Below are positions 1 through 8,777 of a DNA stretch of 64,000 nt, piece by piece. Numbering within the stretch: position 1 is the first letter of the stretch; each line of letters begins with the position of its first letter. The notes beneath the pieces are model-generated. The model had not been told where the DNA came from and did no database searches. It saw only the letters and a program-made list of their open reading frames with translations. A program made the translations under genes and the position numbers. Location of the stretch: the NCBI GenBank assembly GCA_013823855.1, contig PNMW01000072.1:27849-91848 (forward strand), written 5' to 3'. Origin of the DNA: Lysobacteraceae bacterium. GTDB taxonomy: Bacteria > Pseudomonadota > Gammaproteobacteria > Nevskiales > Nevskiaceae.

Positions 1-674
1 TCGGCATCTTCGTCGGCCGCACCAGCTTCCAGTCGTCGCCGGACACCGTGGTCAGCACCGCGCTGATCGAGCCGAACGGCCGGATCGTCGTGGTCGGCGA
101 CCAGGCCGAATACCTGGCCTCCGGCCTGTACTCGACGGCCGGCCGCGGCATCAACGCCCAGGTCCGCTTCCACGTGCCGAACCTGCGCGACGAGGACGGC
201 GCGCCGGTGGCGCCGGCCAGCAACGCCGACTTCATCGGCACCTACACGCCGCAGGTCGATTTCACCGGCACCTTCGTGCGCAGCGACGGCGACGCCGGCT
301 CGATGAACTTCGTCTACGACGAGCAGACCGAAGTCCGCCCCGATCTGCGAACCCTGGTCGGCACCTGGTCCAACGCCGACGCCTTCGGCGATGCCAGCGT
401 CAGCTTCACCTTCGTCAACGGCGGCGGCTTCAGCGGGCTGGACGCCGCCGGCTGCCGCTTCACCGACGCCGAGGCGCAGATCATCGAGAGCCGCTACAAC
501 CTGTACCGGGTGCGCTTCTCGCGGACCTGCATCGGCGAGCCGGCGGCGACCCTGTTCACCGGCCTGATGACCGTGGTGTCGCGGACCGTCGCCGGCCAGA
601 CCGGCAACCAGATGATCCTGACCGGTTCGAACAGCACGGCCGCGGTCAGCTTCCAGTTGACCGAGGCGCGCTGA
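1..674 (+). CDS. Unknown protein, 3' end only
   Basis: The reading frame is open from base 3, so the gene starts outside the window; 223 C-terminal residues are visible. I do not recognise the family. The sequence is rich in Gly, Thr, Val and Phe in alternating patterns (for example FIGTYTPQVDFTGTFV and VSFTFVNGGGFSG), which suggests an all-beta, probably exported protein. It has two cysteines about 45 residues apart that could form a disulphide. It ends convergently against the DUF455 gene, and both stop codons lie inside one 14-bp palindrome. Function unknown. Confidence 0.6.
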   Translation, partial: GIFVGRTSFQSSPDTVVSTALIEPNGRIVVVGDQAEYLASGLYSTAGRGINAQVRFHVPNLRDEDGAPVAPASNADFIGTYTPQVDFTGTFVRSDGDAGSMNFVYDEQTEVRPDLRTLVGTWSNADAFGDASVSFTFVNGGGFSGLDAAGCRFTDAEAQIIESRYNLYRVRFSRTCIGEPAATLFTGLMTVVSRTVAGQTGNQMILTGSNSTAAVSFQLTEAR

Positions 675-684
675 GACGTCTCAG
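671..684. other. 14-bp perfect palindrome over two convergent stop codons
   Basis: CTGAGACGTCTCAG reads the same on both strands. The TGA of the upstream plus-strand gene (672-674) and the TGA of the minus-strand DUF455 gene (681-683) are both inside it. It has no T tract, so it is a poor intrinsic terminator. It may simply result from two convergent genes ending symmetrically. Confidence 0.4.
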
Positions 685-1496
685 CCGGCGGCGAGCAGCA
701 GCAGCCGCAGCTCCTCGTCGCCGAAGCCGGCCGCCCGGCGCGCGGTCTCGTTGATCGGCGGCCGGATGTTCATGCCCTGCTCGGCGAGCAGCCGCCGCGA
801 GGTGCTCAGCGGATCGACGCCGCGCCGGGCGCACAGCCAGGCGTACCAGTCGCTGCCGATGCGGACATGGCCGACTTCCTCGGCGAGGATCACGTCGAGG
901 ATCGCCACGGTGTCGGCGTCGCCGATCTCGGTCAGCCGGCGAATGATCCCCGGCGTCACGTCGAGGCCGCGCGCTTCGAGCACCCTCGGCACGCAGCACA
1001 TGCGGTCGAGGACGTCGTGGGCGGTCTTCTCGGCGGCTTCCCAGAGGCCGTTGTGCGCCGGCAGGTCGCCATAGTCGTAGCCGAGCGACTGCAGCCGCGC
1101 GCGCAGCATCGCGAAATGCCGCGCCTCGTCGCGCGCCACCGACAGCCAGTCGGCGTAGTAGCGGTCCGGCAGGCCGCGGAAGCGCCAGGCGGCATCGAGG
1201 GCCAGGTTGATGGCGTTGAACTCGATATGCGCCACCGCGTGGATCAGCGCCGCCCGGCCGGCCACGGTGCCGAGGCCGCGGGTCGGCACGTCGCGCGGGC
1301 GGATCAGTTCCGGCTTGTCGGGCCGGCCGGGCACCGCGGGATCGGGCCAGACCGGCGCCGGACACGCGCCGATGCCGGCGCTGCCGCTGGCATCGAGCGC
1401 GGCCACCGCCGCCACCTTGGCGGCCGGATCGCGGACCCGCAGCGCATCGTGGATCGCGGCGATCAGCGCCTCGGCGCTGCTCACGCGCACTGCCAT
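681..1496 (-). CDS. DUF455 ferritin-like domain protein
   Basis: 271 residues, close to the usual length of DUF455 proteins. The helical core carries likely di-metal carboxylate and histidine ligands: IEFNAINLALDAAWRF (around residue 95), ARDEARHFAML (around 125) and AEEVGHVRIGSDWY (around 210), the E..ExxRH..EExxH spacing of ferritin-like four-helix proteins. Family members are often annotated as possible oxidoreductases or tRNA-hydroxylase-like proteins, but no reaction is established. The ATG lies inside the 3' end of the upstream fumarylacetoacetase-family gene (16-bp overlap), so the two are probably translated together. Confidence 0.85.
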   Translation of the reverse strand: MAVRVSSAEALIAAIHDALRVRDPAAKVAAVAALDASGSAGIGACPAPVWPDPAVPGRPDKPELIRPRDVPTRGLGTVAGRAALIHAVAHIEFNAINLALDAAWRFRGLPDRYYADWLSVARDEARHFAMLRARLQSLGYDYGDLPAHNGLWEAAEKTAHDVLDRMCCVPRVLEARGLDVTPGIIRRLTEIGDADTVAILDVILAEEVGHVRIGSDWYAWLCARRGVDPLSTSRRLLAEQGMNIRPPINETARRAAGFGDEELRLLLLAAG

Positions 1497-2107
1497 TCGA
1501 AGCGGCCGATCGCCGCCGATTCGAGCACGCAGGTGTCGCCCGGCTTCAGTTCGGCGACGCCCTTCGGGGTGCCGGTGAAGATCACGTCGCCCGGCTGCAG
1601 CGACCAGGTCCGGCTGAGGATGGCGATCTGCTGGGCGACCGGGTACAGCATCTCCGCCGTGCGGCCGTGCTGGCGCAGCGCGCCGTTGACGTGCAGCGTG
1701 AACTCCAGCGCCTGCAGGTCCTGCTCGAGATAGGGCTTGAAATCGCCGAGCGGCGCCGAGCCGTCGAAGGACTTCGACAGCTCCCAGGGCTTGCCCTTGT
1801 TCTTCAGCTCGGTCTGCAGGTCGCGCAGGGTCAGGTCCAGCCCCAGCGTGATGCCGGCGATCGCGCCGAGCGCCTCGTCGACCGGAATGTCGGCACCGCC
1901 GCCGGTCAGCATCACCACCAGCTCGGCTTCGTGGTGGACTCCGCCGCGGCCCTTCGGCAGCGGGATCGGATCACCGATCGGCACCGCTGCCGACGCCGGC
2001 TTCATGAACACCACGCATTCGCCGTCCGGCTTGTAGCCGAGATGGGCGAGCTCCTCGACGTGCTCCGCGTAGTTCTTGCCGATGCAGAAGATGCGATTGG
2101 TTTTCAT
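1481..2107 (-). CDS. Fumarylacetoacetate hydrolase family protein
   Basis: 208 residues of the FAH/HpcE/YcgM fold, which cleaves or decarboxylates 2-oxo acids such as acylpyruvates in a Mg-dependent way. Visible hallmarks are the N-terminal FCIGKNYAEHVEELA, the metal-site HHEAELVVML, SFDGSAPLGDF, and the C-terminal GDVIFTGTPKGVAEL. An in-frame ATG 18 codons upstream exists, but the MKTNRIFCIGKNY start matches the family start, so 2107 is chosen. It is the first gene of a two-gene unit with the DUF455 gene. The exact substrate cannot be read from the sequence; acylpyruvase or oxaloacetate tautomerase/decarboxylase activity is likely. Confidence 0.88.
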   Translation of the reverse strand: MKTNRIFCIGKNYAEHVEELAHLGYKPDGECVVFMKPASAAVPIGDPIPLPKGRGGVHHEAELVVMLTGGGADIPVDEALGAIAGITLGLDLTLRDLQTELKNKGKPWELSKSFDGSAPLGDFKPYLEQDLQALEFTLHVNGALRQHGRTAEMLYPVAQQIAILSRTWSLQPGDVIFTGTPKGVAELKPGDTCVLESAAIGRFEWQCA

Positions 2108-2273
2108 GGTTCGGGTCACCGGTGGGGCGTGCAGGAAAGCCGATGCCGGCCTGCCATGCAAGTCCCGCGCAGGCGGCGGCTACCGGCCGGCGGCCGATTT
2201 CACGATACTGGCCCGGTACTGCCACGGCCCCGCGCCGGCTATCCACCCCATGACCTCTTCCGGAGAAGACCGC

Positions 2274-2987
2274 ATGACACATCGCGTCAAGGCATCCGTA
2301 CCGCGCGGCACCGCTGCCGTCCTGCTGGCCTCGGCGGCACTGCTGGCCCTGCCGGCCGGTGCCGATCAGGGCTTCTATCTCGGCGCCATCGGCGGCGTCA
2401 CGCTCGACCCCGATCTGAGCATCCGCTTCACCGATTCCGGCCAGCAGCGGCAGACCGAGCGCGCCCAGTTCGAGATCGGCGCCGCCGGGTCGATCGTCGC
2501 CGGCTACACCTTCGCCAGCGGCCTGCGTCCGGAACTGGAGCTGGGCTACCGGCGCGCGAACTTCGACGGCGCCGACGGCAACACGGCGGCCTCGCAGGCG
2601 GTCGGCAGCCTGTACTACAACTTTTCCCGCAACGGCTATTTCTTCTATCTCGGCGGCGGCGGCGGCTACGCCAATGTCCGCCTCGACGTCGGCGGCGGCC
2701 TCGACAAGGACGACGACGGCACGGCGGTCTACTCGCTGGGCACCGGCTTCGGCGTGCCGGTCGGCCGCCAGCTGATGGTCGGCGTCGACTACCGCTACGT
2801 CGGCGCCTTCGATCGCACCCACTACCAGTACCTCGTCGAGGGCGCGCCGCTGGATGCCTCGTTCCGCTATCGCAGCCATGTCGTCGGCCTGAGCCTGCGC
2901 TACAGCTTCGGCTCGGCGCTGGCCGACAGCCACCCGGCGGTCAAGCCGCCGCGCGAGCCGGTGCAGGTGGTGCCGCTGGCGAACTGA
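2274..2987 (+). CDS. Outer-membrane beta-barrel protein
   Basis: 237 residues. A signal peptide ends near LLALPAGA|DQGFYLGAIGG. The rest is a small eight-strand-type barrel: alternating aromatic/polar strands such as GFYLGAIGGVTL, RPELELGYRRANF, NGYFFYLGGGGGYANV and GVDYRYVGAFDRTHY, ending in VVGLSLRYSFGS followed by a proline-rich tail. This resembles the OmpA/OmpW-like 'OMP_b-brl' group; a C-terminal peptidoglycan-binding domain is absent. The start at 2274 is supported by a GGAGAAG ribosome-binding site 6-12 bases upstream. A strong terminator follows. The transported molecule or partner is unknown. Confidence 0.82.
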   Translation: MTHRVKASVPRGTAAVLLASAALLALPAGADQGFYLGAIGGVTLDPDLSIRFTDSGQQRQTERAQFEIGAAGSIVAGYTFASGLRPELELGYRRANFDGADGNTAASQAVGSLYYNFSRNGYFFYLGGGGGYANVRLDVGGGLDKDDDGTAVYSLGTGFGVPVGRQLMVGVDYRYVGAFDRTHYQYLVEGAPLDASFRYRSHVVGLSLRYSFGSALADSHPAVKPPREPVQVVPLAN

Positions 2988-3013
2988 TCCGCCCGCCGCA
3001 GGCCGCTGCGCGG

Positions 3014-3045
3014 AAGGCCGCCGGAGTCGATCCGGCGGCCTTTCT
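3014..3045 (+). terminator. Intrinsic terminator after the barrel gene
   Basis: AAGGCCGCCGGA (3014-3025) and TCCGGCGGCCTT (3031-3042) form a perfect 12-bp stem with a 5-base loop, followed by a short T run. It sits 26 bases after the stop of the outer-membrane protein gene and just before the convergent cellulase gene end. Confidence 0.8.
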
Positions 3046-3073
3046 GATGTTGGCCTGCCTGCGTGGCGGCGGC

Positions 3074-4600
3074 TCAGCGATCCGCGCAGTAGCCCCATTC
3101 CCGCGTCGTGTTCGGGGCCACCGAGCGGTTCCAGTCGAGGCCGCGCGCGCTGACCGTGCTGCCGGACTGCGACCAGGTCACGTTCCAGGCCTGGTTGAGC
3201 CGCCCCTCGACGGTCAGCCGGATGTCCCAGTCGACCGCCGTACCGCCGAGATTGCGCACCACGACATCGCTGCAGTAGCCCGAGCCCCAGTCGGAGCTGC
3301 GCTGCTCGGTGACACTGAGCGCCGGCGCCGTCCCGCCGCTCGAGCCGCCCGTGCTGCCGCCACCGGTCGTACCGCCAGTGCTGCCGCCCGTGGAACTGCC
3401 GCCAGCGGTCGTGCCGCCGGTCGTGGTGCCTCCGCCGCTGGTGGAGCCGCCGCTGCTGCCGCCGGTCGAGCCGCCGGTGCCGGTGCCCGAGGGCGCCGCC
3501 CAGAGCCGGCGCAGCAGGCTCATCTTGTCGCTGCGCACGGTCTTCCAGTCATCGCGCAGCACGCCGCCGGTATCGCTGCTGTTCGGGTTCCAGCTCCAGT
3601 AGAAGCCGCTGTTGACGCGCTTGCCGATGAGGTAATCGACCAGCGCGTTCTGCCAGGCCCGGTCGCGGCCATGGCCTTCGCCGTACTTGCCGCCGAACTC
3701 GCCGAGCACCACTGGTGCGCTGGCGATCGCGAAGCCCCAGTGACGATCCCAGATCGCCGGCATGTTGGCCGGGAAGTTGGCGGCATTGTGGTAGCGCTGG
3801 ACATGGACGTCCGGCCCGTAGGTATGCGGCGACAGCACCAGCCGGTTGGCCGGCACCGGCGATGGCGCGCAGGCGATCGGCGCCAGGTTCTCGCCCCAGA
3901 ACGCCGGTTCCCCTGAGCTGCACAGCGCCTGATCGCCGATGCCTTCGACGAAGATCAGCCAGTGCGGCGCCACGCCGAGCACCTGGGTCGCGGCGCGGCC
4001 GGTGGCCAGGTTCCAGTCGGTGGCGGTGTTGCGCGTGCCCCAGGTCGCCGCGCCGTGCGGCTCGTTCTTGAGGTCGATGCCGATCACCCGCGGCCGGTTG
4101 CGATAGCGGTTGGCGACGAACTTCAGATCCGCGAGCCACTGCGCTTCGGTGTACGCCGGCGTGTACCACAGCTCGGCGATGTCCTTGCAGTCCGCCCGGT
4201 GATGATCGAGCAGCACGTAGAGGCCCTGGCGATCGAATTCGGCGATCACCGCATCGAGCAGCGCCAGCGAGTTCTTGCCGGCCAGGTCGGCGTTCAGGCT
4301 GTAATCGATGCTGGTCGGCATGACGCCGCGCAGCGTGGTCGGACAGAACGGCAGCCGCACCGCGTTGAAGCCCTGCGCCTTGATCTGCTGGATCATCTGC
4401 TTCCAGTTGCGTGCCCAGAGCCCGTGCACGGTGTAGTTGGTGGTCTCGAAGCCGAACCAGTTGACGCCCTTCAGCTGGACGATCCGGCCGGCGTCGTCGT
4501 AGATGTGGCGTCCGCTGACCGTGTAGGCGGTCGCCTGGACGCTGGTCAGCACGCCTGCCGCCACCAGCATCGCTGCGGCGATCGTTCCTGCCTTGCGCAT
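3074..4600 (-). CDS. Secreted GH5 endoglucanase with CBM2 module
   Basis: 508 residues in three parts. A signal peptide ends around SVQATA (residue 25). The GH5 TIM barrel covers about 26-375: GVNWFGFETTNY, FNAVRLPFCPTTL, the acid/base glutamate in IGIDLKNEPHG, a HTYGPDVH strand, and the nucleophile glutamate in VVLGEFGGKYG. A Gly/Ser/Thr linker (about 380-435) follows. A C-terminal CBM2-type cellulose-binding domain runs from WGSGYCSDVVVRN to REWGYCADR, with the terminal Cys pair. Family activity is hydrolysis of internal beta-1,4-glucan bonds outside the cell; mannan or xylan activity cannot be excluded. It is monocistronic, with no other glycosidase nearby. Confidence 0.93.
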   Translation of the reverse strand: MRKAGTIAAAMLVAAGVLTSVQATAYTVSGRHIYDDAGRIVQLKGVNWFGFETTNYTVHGLWARNWKQMIQQIKAQGFNAVRLPFCPTTLRGVMPTSIDYSLNADLAGKNSLALLDAVIAEFDRQGLYVLLDHHRADCKDIAELWYTPAYTEAQWLADLKFVANRYRNRPRVIGIDLKNEPHGAATWGTRNTATDWNLATGRAATQVLGVAPHWLIFVEGIGDQALCSSGEPAFWGENLAPIACAPSPVPANRLVLSPHTYGPDVHVQRYHNAANFPANMPAIWDRHWGFAIASAPVVLGEFGGKYGEGHGRDRAWQNALVDYLIGKRVNSGFYWSWNPNSSDTGGVLRDDWKTVRSDKMSLLRRLWAAPSGTGTGGSTGGSSGGSTSGGGTTTGGTTAGGSSTGGSTGGTTGGGSTGGSSGGTAPALSVTEQRSSDWGSGYCSDVVVRNLGGTAVDWDIRLTVEGRLNQAWNVTWSQSGSTVSARGLDWNRSVAPNTTREWGYCADR

Positions 4601-4729
4601 GTTGCCCTCGAATGAATGGATACCGGGATGACGACGGCTGCCCGACGATCTGACGAGGTCGGGATGTCGTCGCGATGACTGTGCCAGCGGCCAGCCGGCG
4701 TTCGGTGTGCGTCGCGCGACGCGCTGTGA

Positions 4730-6631
4730 TCAGCTGCTCAAGGCCTGGGCGATACAGCGCTTCAGCACGCGCGTCTTCGGTACCTGGGACAGGAACCAGC
4801 GGCGTACGTCGGTATCGAGGCCGATGCCGTGCATGTAGTTGTAGAGCGCCTTGTTGAGACTGACGCCGAGGCTGTCGTGGTCGACGCCGGCCGGGTCGAT
4901 GAAGTTGATGTCGTTGCGCGCGAAGCCGCCGTCCGGCAGCGGCGCCAGCTGCACGCCGTACTCGGCAGGATTCAGGCCGACCGGCGAATGCACGGTGCAG
5001 GTGAAGCGGTGGAAGTAGCCGGACTGCAGGCAGCCTTCCTCGAACAGCTGGCGCACGTATTCGAGCGAATCGACGGTGTCCTGCACGGTCTGGGTCGGGA
5101 AGCCGTACATCAGATAGGCGTGGACCAGGATCCCGGCCTCGCTGAACGCCTGCGTCACCCGGGCCACCTGCGCCACCGACACGCCCTTCTTCATCAATTC
5201 CAGCAGGCGGTCGGAAGCGACTTCGAGCCCGCCGGAAATGGCGATGCAGCCGCTGTCGGCCAGCAGCTGGCACAGCTCGGGGCTGAAGGATTTCTCGAAG
5301 CGGATGTTCCCCCACCAGGAGATCGATACGCCACGCCGGATCAGCTCCAGCGCCAGCGCTTTCAGCACTTTCGGAGGCGCGGCTTCATCGACGAAGTGGA
5401 AGCCGGTCTGGCCGGTCTCGGCAATGATCGCCTCGATGCGGTCGACCAGCACCGTGGCGCTGGCCGCGTCATAGCGCGAGATGTAGTCCAGCGAGATATC
5501 GCAGAAGCTGCACTTCTTCCAGTAGCAGCCGTGGGCGACGGTCAGCTTGTTCCAGCGGCCATCGCTCCACAGCCGGTGCATCGGATTGAGCAGGTCGAGC
5601 AGCGACAGGTAGCGGCGGATCGGCAGGCCGTCCCAGGTCGGCGTGCCGACTTCGTTGAAGGCGATGTCCGGCTCGCCGCTCCCGTTCTCGAAGCGCACCG
5701 TGCCGGCTTCATCGCGCCGGAACGTCCGGCATAACTTGTTAAAGGCCCGACCACCGGCCAGATGGTCGAGCAGCGCCAGCAGCGGCCGTTCGCCGGCATC
5801 AAGCGTCACGAAATCGACGAAGTCGAACAGTCTCGGCTCGGCAAGCTGCCGCAGTTCGGTGTTGACGTAGCCGCCGCCGAGCACGATGACGATGCCGGGG
5901 TCCTGCGCCTTGATGCTCTGCGCGATGCGCAGCGCCGCGTAGACCGCACCCGGGAACGGCACCGACAGCAGCACCACCTGCGGCCGGTGCCGCTCGATGG
6001 TCGCCAGGCTCAGCGCGTGCAGCGTGTCGTCGACGAGGTTGCGCGGCGCCGCGAGGGCGGCGGCCAGCGCATCGAAGCTCGGCTGGCTGGCGGCGAGCTT
6101 TTCGGCGTAGCGGACGAACTCGAAGCGCGGATCGACGGCATCGCGCAGCACGTCGGCGAGATCGTTGAGGAACAGAGTGGCCAGATGGCGCGCGCGGTCG
6201 TGGATGCCGAGCGCACCGAAGGCCCAGGCCAGCGGGTCGCCGCCGTCGTCGTCGACATAGACGTCCAGCGATGCGAAGCGCGGCCCTTCGGGCAGGAAGC
6301 GGCGGGTGACGATCCGGCTCGCGAGCGTCGAATCCCGGCCCTGCAGGAAGGCGATCGCCGGCTCGATGGTCGCCGCGTAGCGGTCGTGCTGCGCGGCGAA
6401 CGACGCCACCGGATCGCTGTGCTGCGCTTTCGGCAGCGCCTCGACGGCCGATCTGATCGCCGCCAAGCCATCACGGCTGAACAGCTCGAGCACCAGGGCC
6501 AGAGCCAGATCGTCCTGCACCGCGTCGACACCGCGGCTGCGCAGGAAGCCGGTCAGGTACGCGGTCGACGGATACGGCGTGTTCAACTGGGTCATCGGCG
6601 GGATCAGCGACAGCACCCGCGGTGCGCGCAT
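4730..6631 (-). CDS. B12-binding-type radical SAM protein
   Basis: 633 residues. The N-terminal half contains a Rossmann-like B12-binding segment (PQVVLLSVPFPGAVYAAL, then IVIVLGGGYVNTEL). The radical SAM barrel follows, with its cluster ligands in HGCYWKKCSFCD, spaced C-x4-C-x2-C instead of the textbook C-x3-C-x2-C. Later barrel segments include FVDEAAPPKVLKAL, ISGGLEVASDRLLELM and AYLMYGFPTQTVQDT. It would use S-adenosylmethionine and a 4Fe-4S cluster, possibly with cobalamin, for an unknown methylation or rearrangement. The start at MRAPRVLSLIPPMTQ is where family homology should begin; the frame is open further upstream into the next gene. The phosphatase-like gene ends 35 bp upstream on the same strand, suggesting an operon. 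Confidence 0.85.
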   Translation of the reverse strand: MRAPRVLSLIPPMTQLNTPYPSTAYLTGFLRSRGVDAVQDDLALALVLELFSRDGLAAIRSAVEALPKAQHSDPVASFAAQHDRYAATIEPAIAFLQGRDSTLASRIVTRRFLPEGPRFASLDVYVDDDGGDPLAWAFGALGIHDRARHLATLFLNDLADVLRDAVDPRFEFVRYAEKLAASQPSFDALAAALAAPRNLVDDTLHALSLATIERHRPQVVLLSVPFPGAVYAALRIAQSIKAQDPGIVIVLGGGYVNTELRQLAEPRLFDFVDFVTLDAGERPLLALLDHLAGGRAFNKLCRTFRRDEAGTVRFENGSGEPDIAFNEVGTPTWDGLPIRRYLSLLDLLNPMHRLWSDGRWNKLTVAHGCYWKKCSFCDISLDYISRYDAASATVLVDRIEAIIAETGQTGFHFVDEAAPPKVLKALALELIRRGVSISWWGNIRFEKSFSPELCQLLADSGCIAISGGLEVASDRLLELMKKGVSVAQVARVTQAFSEAGILVHAYLMYGFPTQTVQDTVDSLEYVRQLFEEGCLQSGYFHRFTCTVHSPVGLNPAEYGVQLAPLPDGGFARNDINFIDPAGVDHDSLGVSLNKALYNYMHGIGLDTDVRRWFLSQVPKTRVLKRCIAQALSS

Positions 6632-6666
6632 CGCTGATCCCGCCGTCACCGCAGACGCCTCGCGGT

Positions 6667-7113
6667 TCAGGCCGGACCCTGCGCCAGCAGTGCCGCGACC
6701 GCCGGCTCCATCGCCAGCAAGCCATGGGCACGGCCGATCGCCAGCGCTTCGTCGGCCGGCACGCCCTTGATCCACGCGGCTCTGAGCGCGAACAGCGCGC
6801 CGACCCGGTTGTTGCTCGCGCAATGGACGACGGTGCTGTCGTCGCCCGCTTCGGCCATCAGCGCGTCGAAGGCCTTGACGTTGGCCAGGGTCAGGTCCTG
6901 CGGGCCGGCGATCGGCAGGTTGGCGTACTGCATGCCGCAGGCCGACACGGTGGCCGATTCGTCGAACTCGCCCTGCTCGGCGCGCGGCCGCAGGTTGATC
7001 ACGCGCTTGACGCCGGCTTCCTTGAGGCCTTCGAACTGCTCGGGCGCCACGGCGCCGGCGGTCCAGATCGTGTCGGAGGGGCGGCGTTCGTTGAACAGGG
7101 TCGGTGCGGTCAT
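6667..7113 (-). CDS. Protein tyrosine phosphatase-like family protein (DUF442/Blh-N type)
   Basis: 148 residues. The core signature is VVHCASNNRVGALFAL, a Cys-x5-Arg phosphatase loop preceded by histidine. Upstream elements are AGAVAPEQFEGLKEAGVKRVINLRP and YANLPIAGPQDLT, as in the DUF442 / TIGR01244 group (the N-terminal domain of beta-lactamase-hydrolase-like proteins). Members are cytoplasmic and are linked to sulphide/persulphide handling or small-molecule dephosphorylation; the substrate here is unknown. The start at 7113 is preferred because an AAGGA sequence precedes it. It is the promoter-proximal gene of the probable pair with the radical SAM gene. Confidence 0.82.
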   Translation of the reverse strand: MTAPTLFNERRPSDTIWTAGAVAPEQFEGLKEAGVKRVINLRPRAEQGEFDESATVSACGMQYANLPIAGPQDLTLANVKAFDALMAEAGDDSTVVHCASNNRVGALFALRAAWIKGVPADEALAIGRAHGLLAMEPAVAALLAQGPA

Positions 7114-7415
7114 GGCAATCCTTGGACGTGCGGAGAATCGGGCTGGAAGTGTAAGCGGGCGGGCGCCATGCTGGCGCAAAAAACCTGTAGCCCCTCTCAC
7201 GGCAGCAAGTGCCCCAGTACGGATCGTTTGCGTAACATCGCGCACCGACAAGAACGACAACTGGTCCACCGCACCCATGAGATTCCACCCCCTGCTGGAC
7301 GTGCGCCTCGGGCGCACTGCGGCGTCAGAAATGCTCGCAATAGAACCACGATTGCTGCGCCCTCTTCCTTGCATGGCATCCCCATGCGCGCGCCCATCAG
7401 GGTGCGAACTCGCCG
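7114..7415. other. Divergent intergenic region, phosphatase-like / MFS
   Basis: This 302-bp gap lies between two divergently read genes and must hold both promoters. The only structure I see is an inverted repeat, GCGCCA-TGC-TGGCGC at 7163-7177, flanked on one side by six A residues. It is wrongly oriented for a terminator of either gene and could be an operator. No convincing -35/-10 pair was found on either strand. Confidence 0.3.
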
Positions 7416-8777
7416 GTGCGGCGGACTAGCACCGTGATCGACGCCGCCGCCGAAAAAGCCGTCTACCGCCGGATCGACCTGCGCATCGTGCCGGTGATCA
7501 TGATCGCCTACGTGCTGGCCTTCCTCGACCGCATCAACGTCGGCTACGCGCAGCTGCAGATGAAGCAGTCGCTGGGCTTTTCGGACGCCGTCTACGGTGT
7601 CGGTGCCGGCATCTTCTTCCTCAGCTATTTCCTCTGCGAACTGCCCAGCAACCTGTGGATGCAGAAGATCGGCGCGCGGCTGACCTTCCTGCGGATCATG
7701 GTGCTCTGGGGCCTGACCTCGGCGGCGACGATGTTCGTTGTCGAACCCTGGCAGTTCTACACCGTGCGGCTGCTGCTCGGCGTGTTCGAGGCCGGCTTTT
7801 TCCCCGGCGTCATCCTGTACCTGACCTGGTGGTATCCGAGCCACCGCCGCGGCCGCGTCACCGGCCTGTTCCTGTTCGGCATTCCGGTCACCGGCGTGCT
7901 CGGCGGGCCGATTTCCGGGGCAATCCTGTCCGGCATGGACGGCGTCAACGGCTATGCCGGCTGGCAGTGGCTGTTCTTGCTCGAAGGCCTGCCGACGGCG
8001 CTGTTCGGGGTCGTGGTCTACCTGCTGCTGTCGGACCGGCCCGGCGACGCGTCGTGGCTGTCGCCGTCGGAGAAGCAGCTGGTGCAGACCGTGCTCGACA
8101 CCGATCGCGCGCTGACCGGCTCGGAAGCCGGCGCCGACGCGCAGGGTCATGACCGCGCCAGCGCGACGGCCGCACTGCGTGATGTGCGCACCTACATCAT
8201 GGGCGGCATCTACTTCTGCTGCGCCTGCTCGGTCTACACCTTCACGTTCTGGCTGCCGACGATGATCAAGGCGCTGAACGTCGGCTCGCTGGGTGCGGTC
8301 GGCCTGTGGAGCGCGCTGCCGTTCGCGGCCGGTGGCGTCGGCATCCTGCTGGTGTCGTGGTCATCCGACCATTTCCTGGAGCGCCGCTGGCACGTCGCCA
8401 CCACGCTGTTTCTCGGCACCAGCGCGCTCTACGCGACGACCCTGGTCGGCGGTGCCTTCTGGCCGACCATGCTGCTGCTGTGTGCCTCTGCATTCTTCTC
8501 GTTCTCGTGCATCGTCTTCTGGGCGATTCCGCCGACTTATCTCAGCCGCGACGCGGCGGCGGCCGGCATCGCCGTGATCAGCTCGATCGGCATCCTCGGC
8601 GGCTTCGTCAGTCCGTCGATCATCGGCTGGATGAAGACCGTCACCGGCACGCTCGACGCCGGCCTGCTGCTGATGGCCGGCATCTCGATCACCGGCGGCC
8701 TGGCGACCCTGCTGCTGGTGCCGGCGCGGGCGGTGCAGGTCAACCGCGCAGCCACGGCCCCTGCACCGCATAGGTGA
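7416..8777 (+). CDS. MFS transporter, anion:cation symporter (ACS) type
   Basis: 453 residues with about 12 membrane segments in two halves. The first loop carries the ACS-family signature: YVLAFLDRINVGYAQLQMK, then GIFFLSYFLCELPSNLWM and GARLTFLRIMVLWG. The family imports organic anions (sugar acids, tartrate, phthalate, nicotinate and similar) with protons or sodium; the substrate cannot be deduced. The GTG at 7416 is the first start of the frame; a second GTG at 7434 is equally possible, and neither has a good Shine-Dalgarno sequence. The 3' end overlaps the convergent PhoX-like gene by 38 bp. Confidence 0.88.
   Translation: MRRTSTVIDAAAEKAVYRRIDLRIVPVIMIAYVLAFLDRINVGYAQLQMKQSLGFSDAVYGVGAGIFFLSYFLCELPSNLWMQKIGARLTFLRIMVLWGLTSAATMFVVEPWQFYTVRLLLGVFEAGFFPGVILYLTWWYPSHRRGRVTGLFLFGIPVTGVLGGPISGAILSGMDGVNGYAGWQWLFLLEGLPTALFGVVVYLLLSDRPGDASWLSPSEKQLVQTVLDTDRALTGSEAGADAQGHDRASATAALRDVRTYIMGGIYFCCACSVYTFTFWLPTMIKALNVGSLGAVGLWSALPFAAGGVGILLVSWSSDHFLERRWHVATTLFLGTSALYATTLVGGAFWPTMLLLCASAFFSFSCIVFWAIPPTYLSRDAAAAGIAVISSIGILGGFVSPSIIGWMKTVTGTLDAGLLLMAGISITGGLATLLLVPARAVQVNRAATAPAPHR

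Noticed and set aside
3309..3602. Pro/Val-rich plus-strand frame opposite the cellulase linker
   Set aside because: It is the reverse reading of the Gly/Ser/Thr linker repeats and has no independent support.
1667..3916. Long plus-strand open frame opposite the FAH, barrel and cellulase genes
   Set aside because: It runs antisense or out of frame through several clear genes, is Arg/Ala/Gly-rich with no family-like motif, and is a typical by-product of high G+C content.
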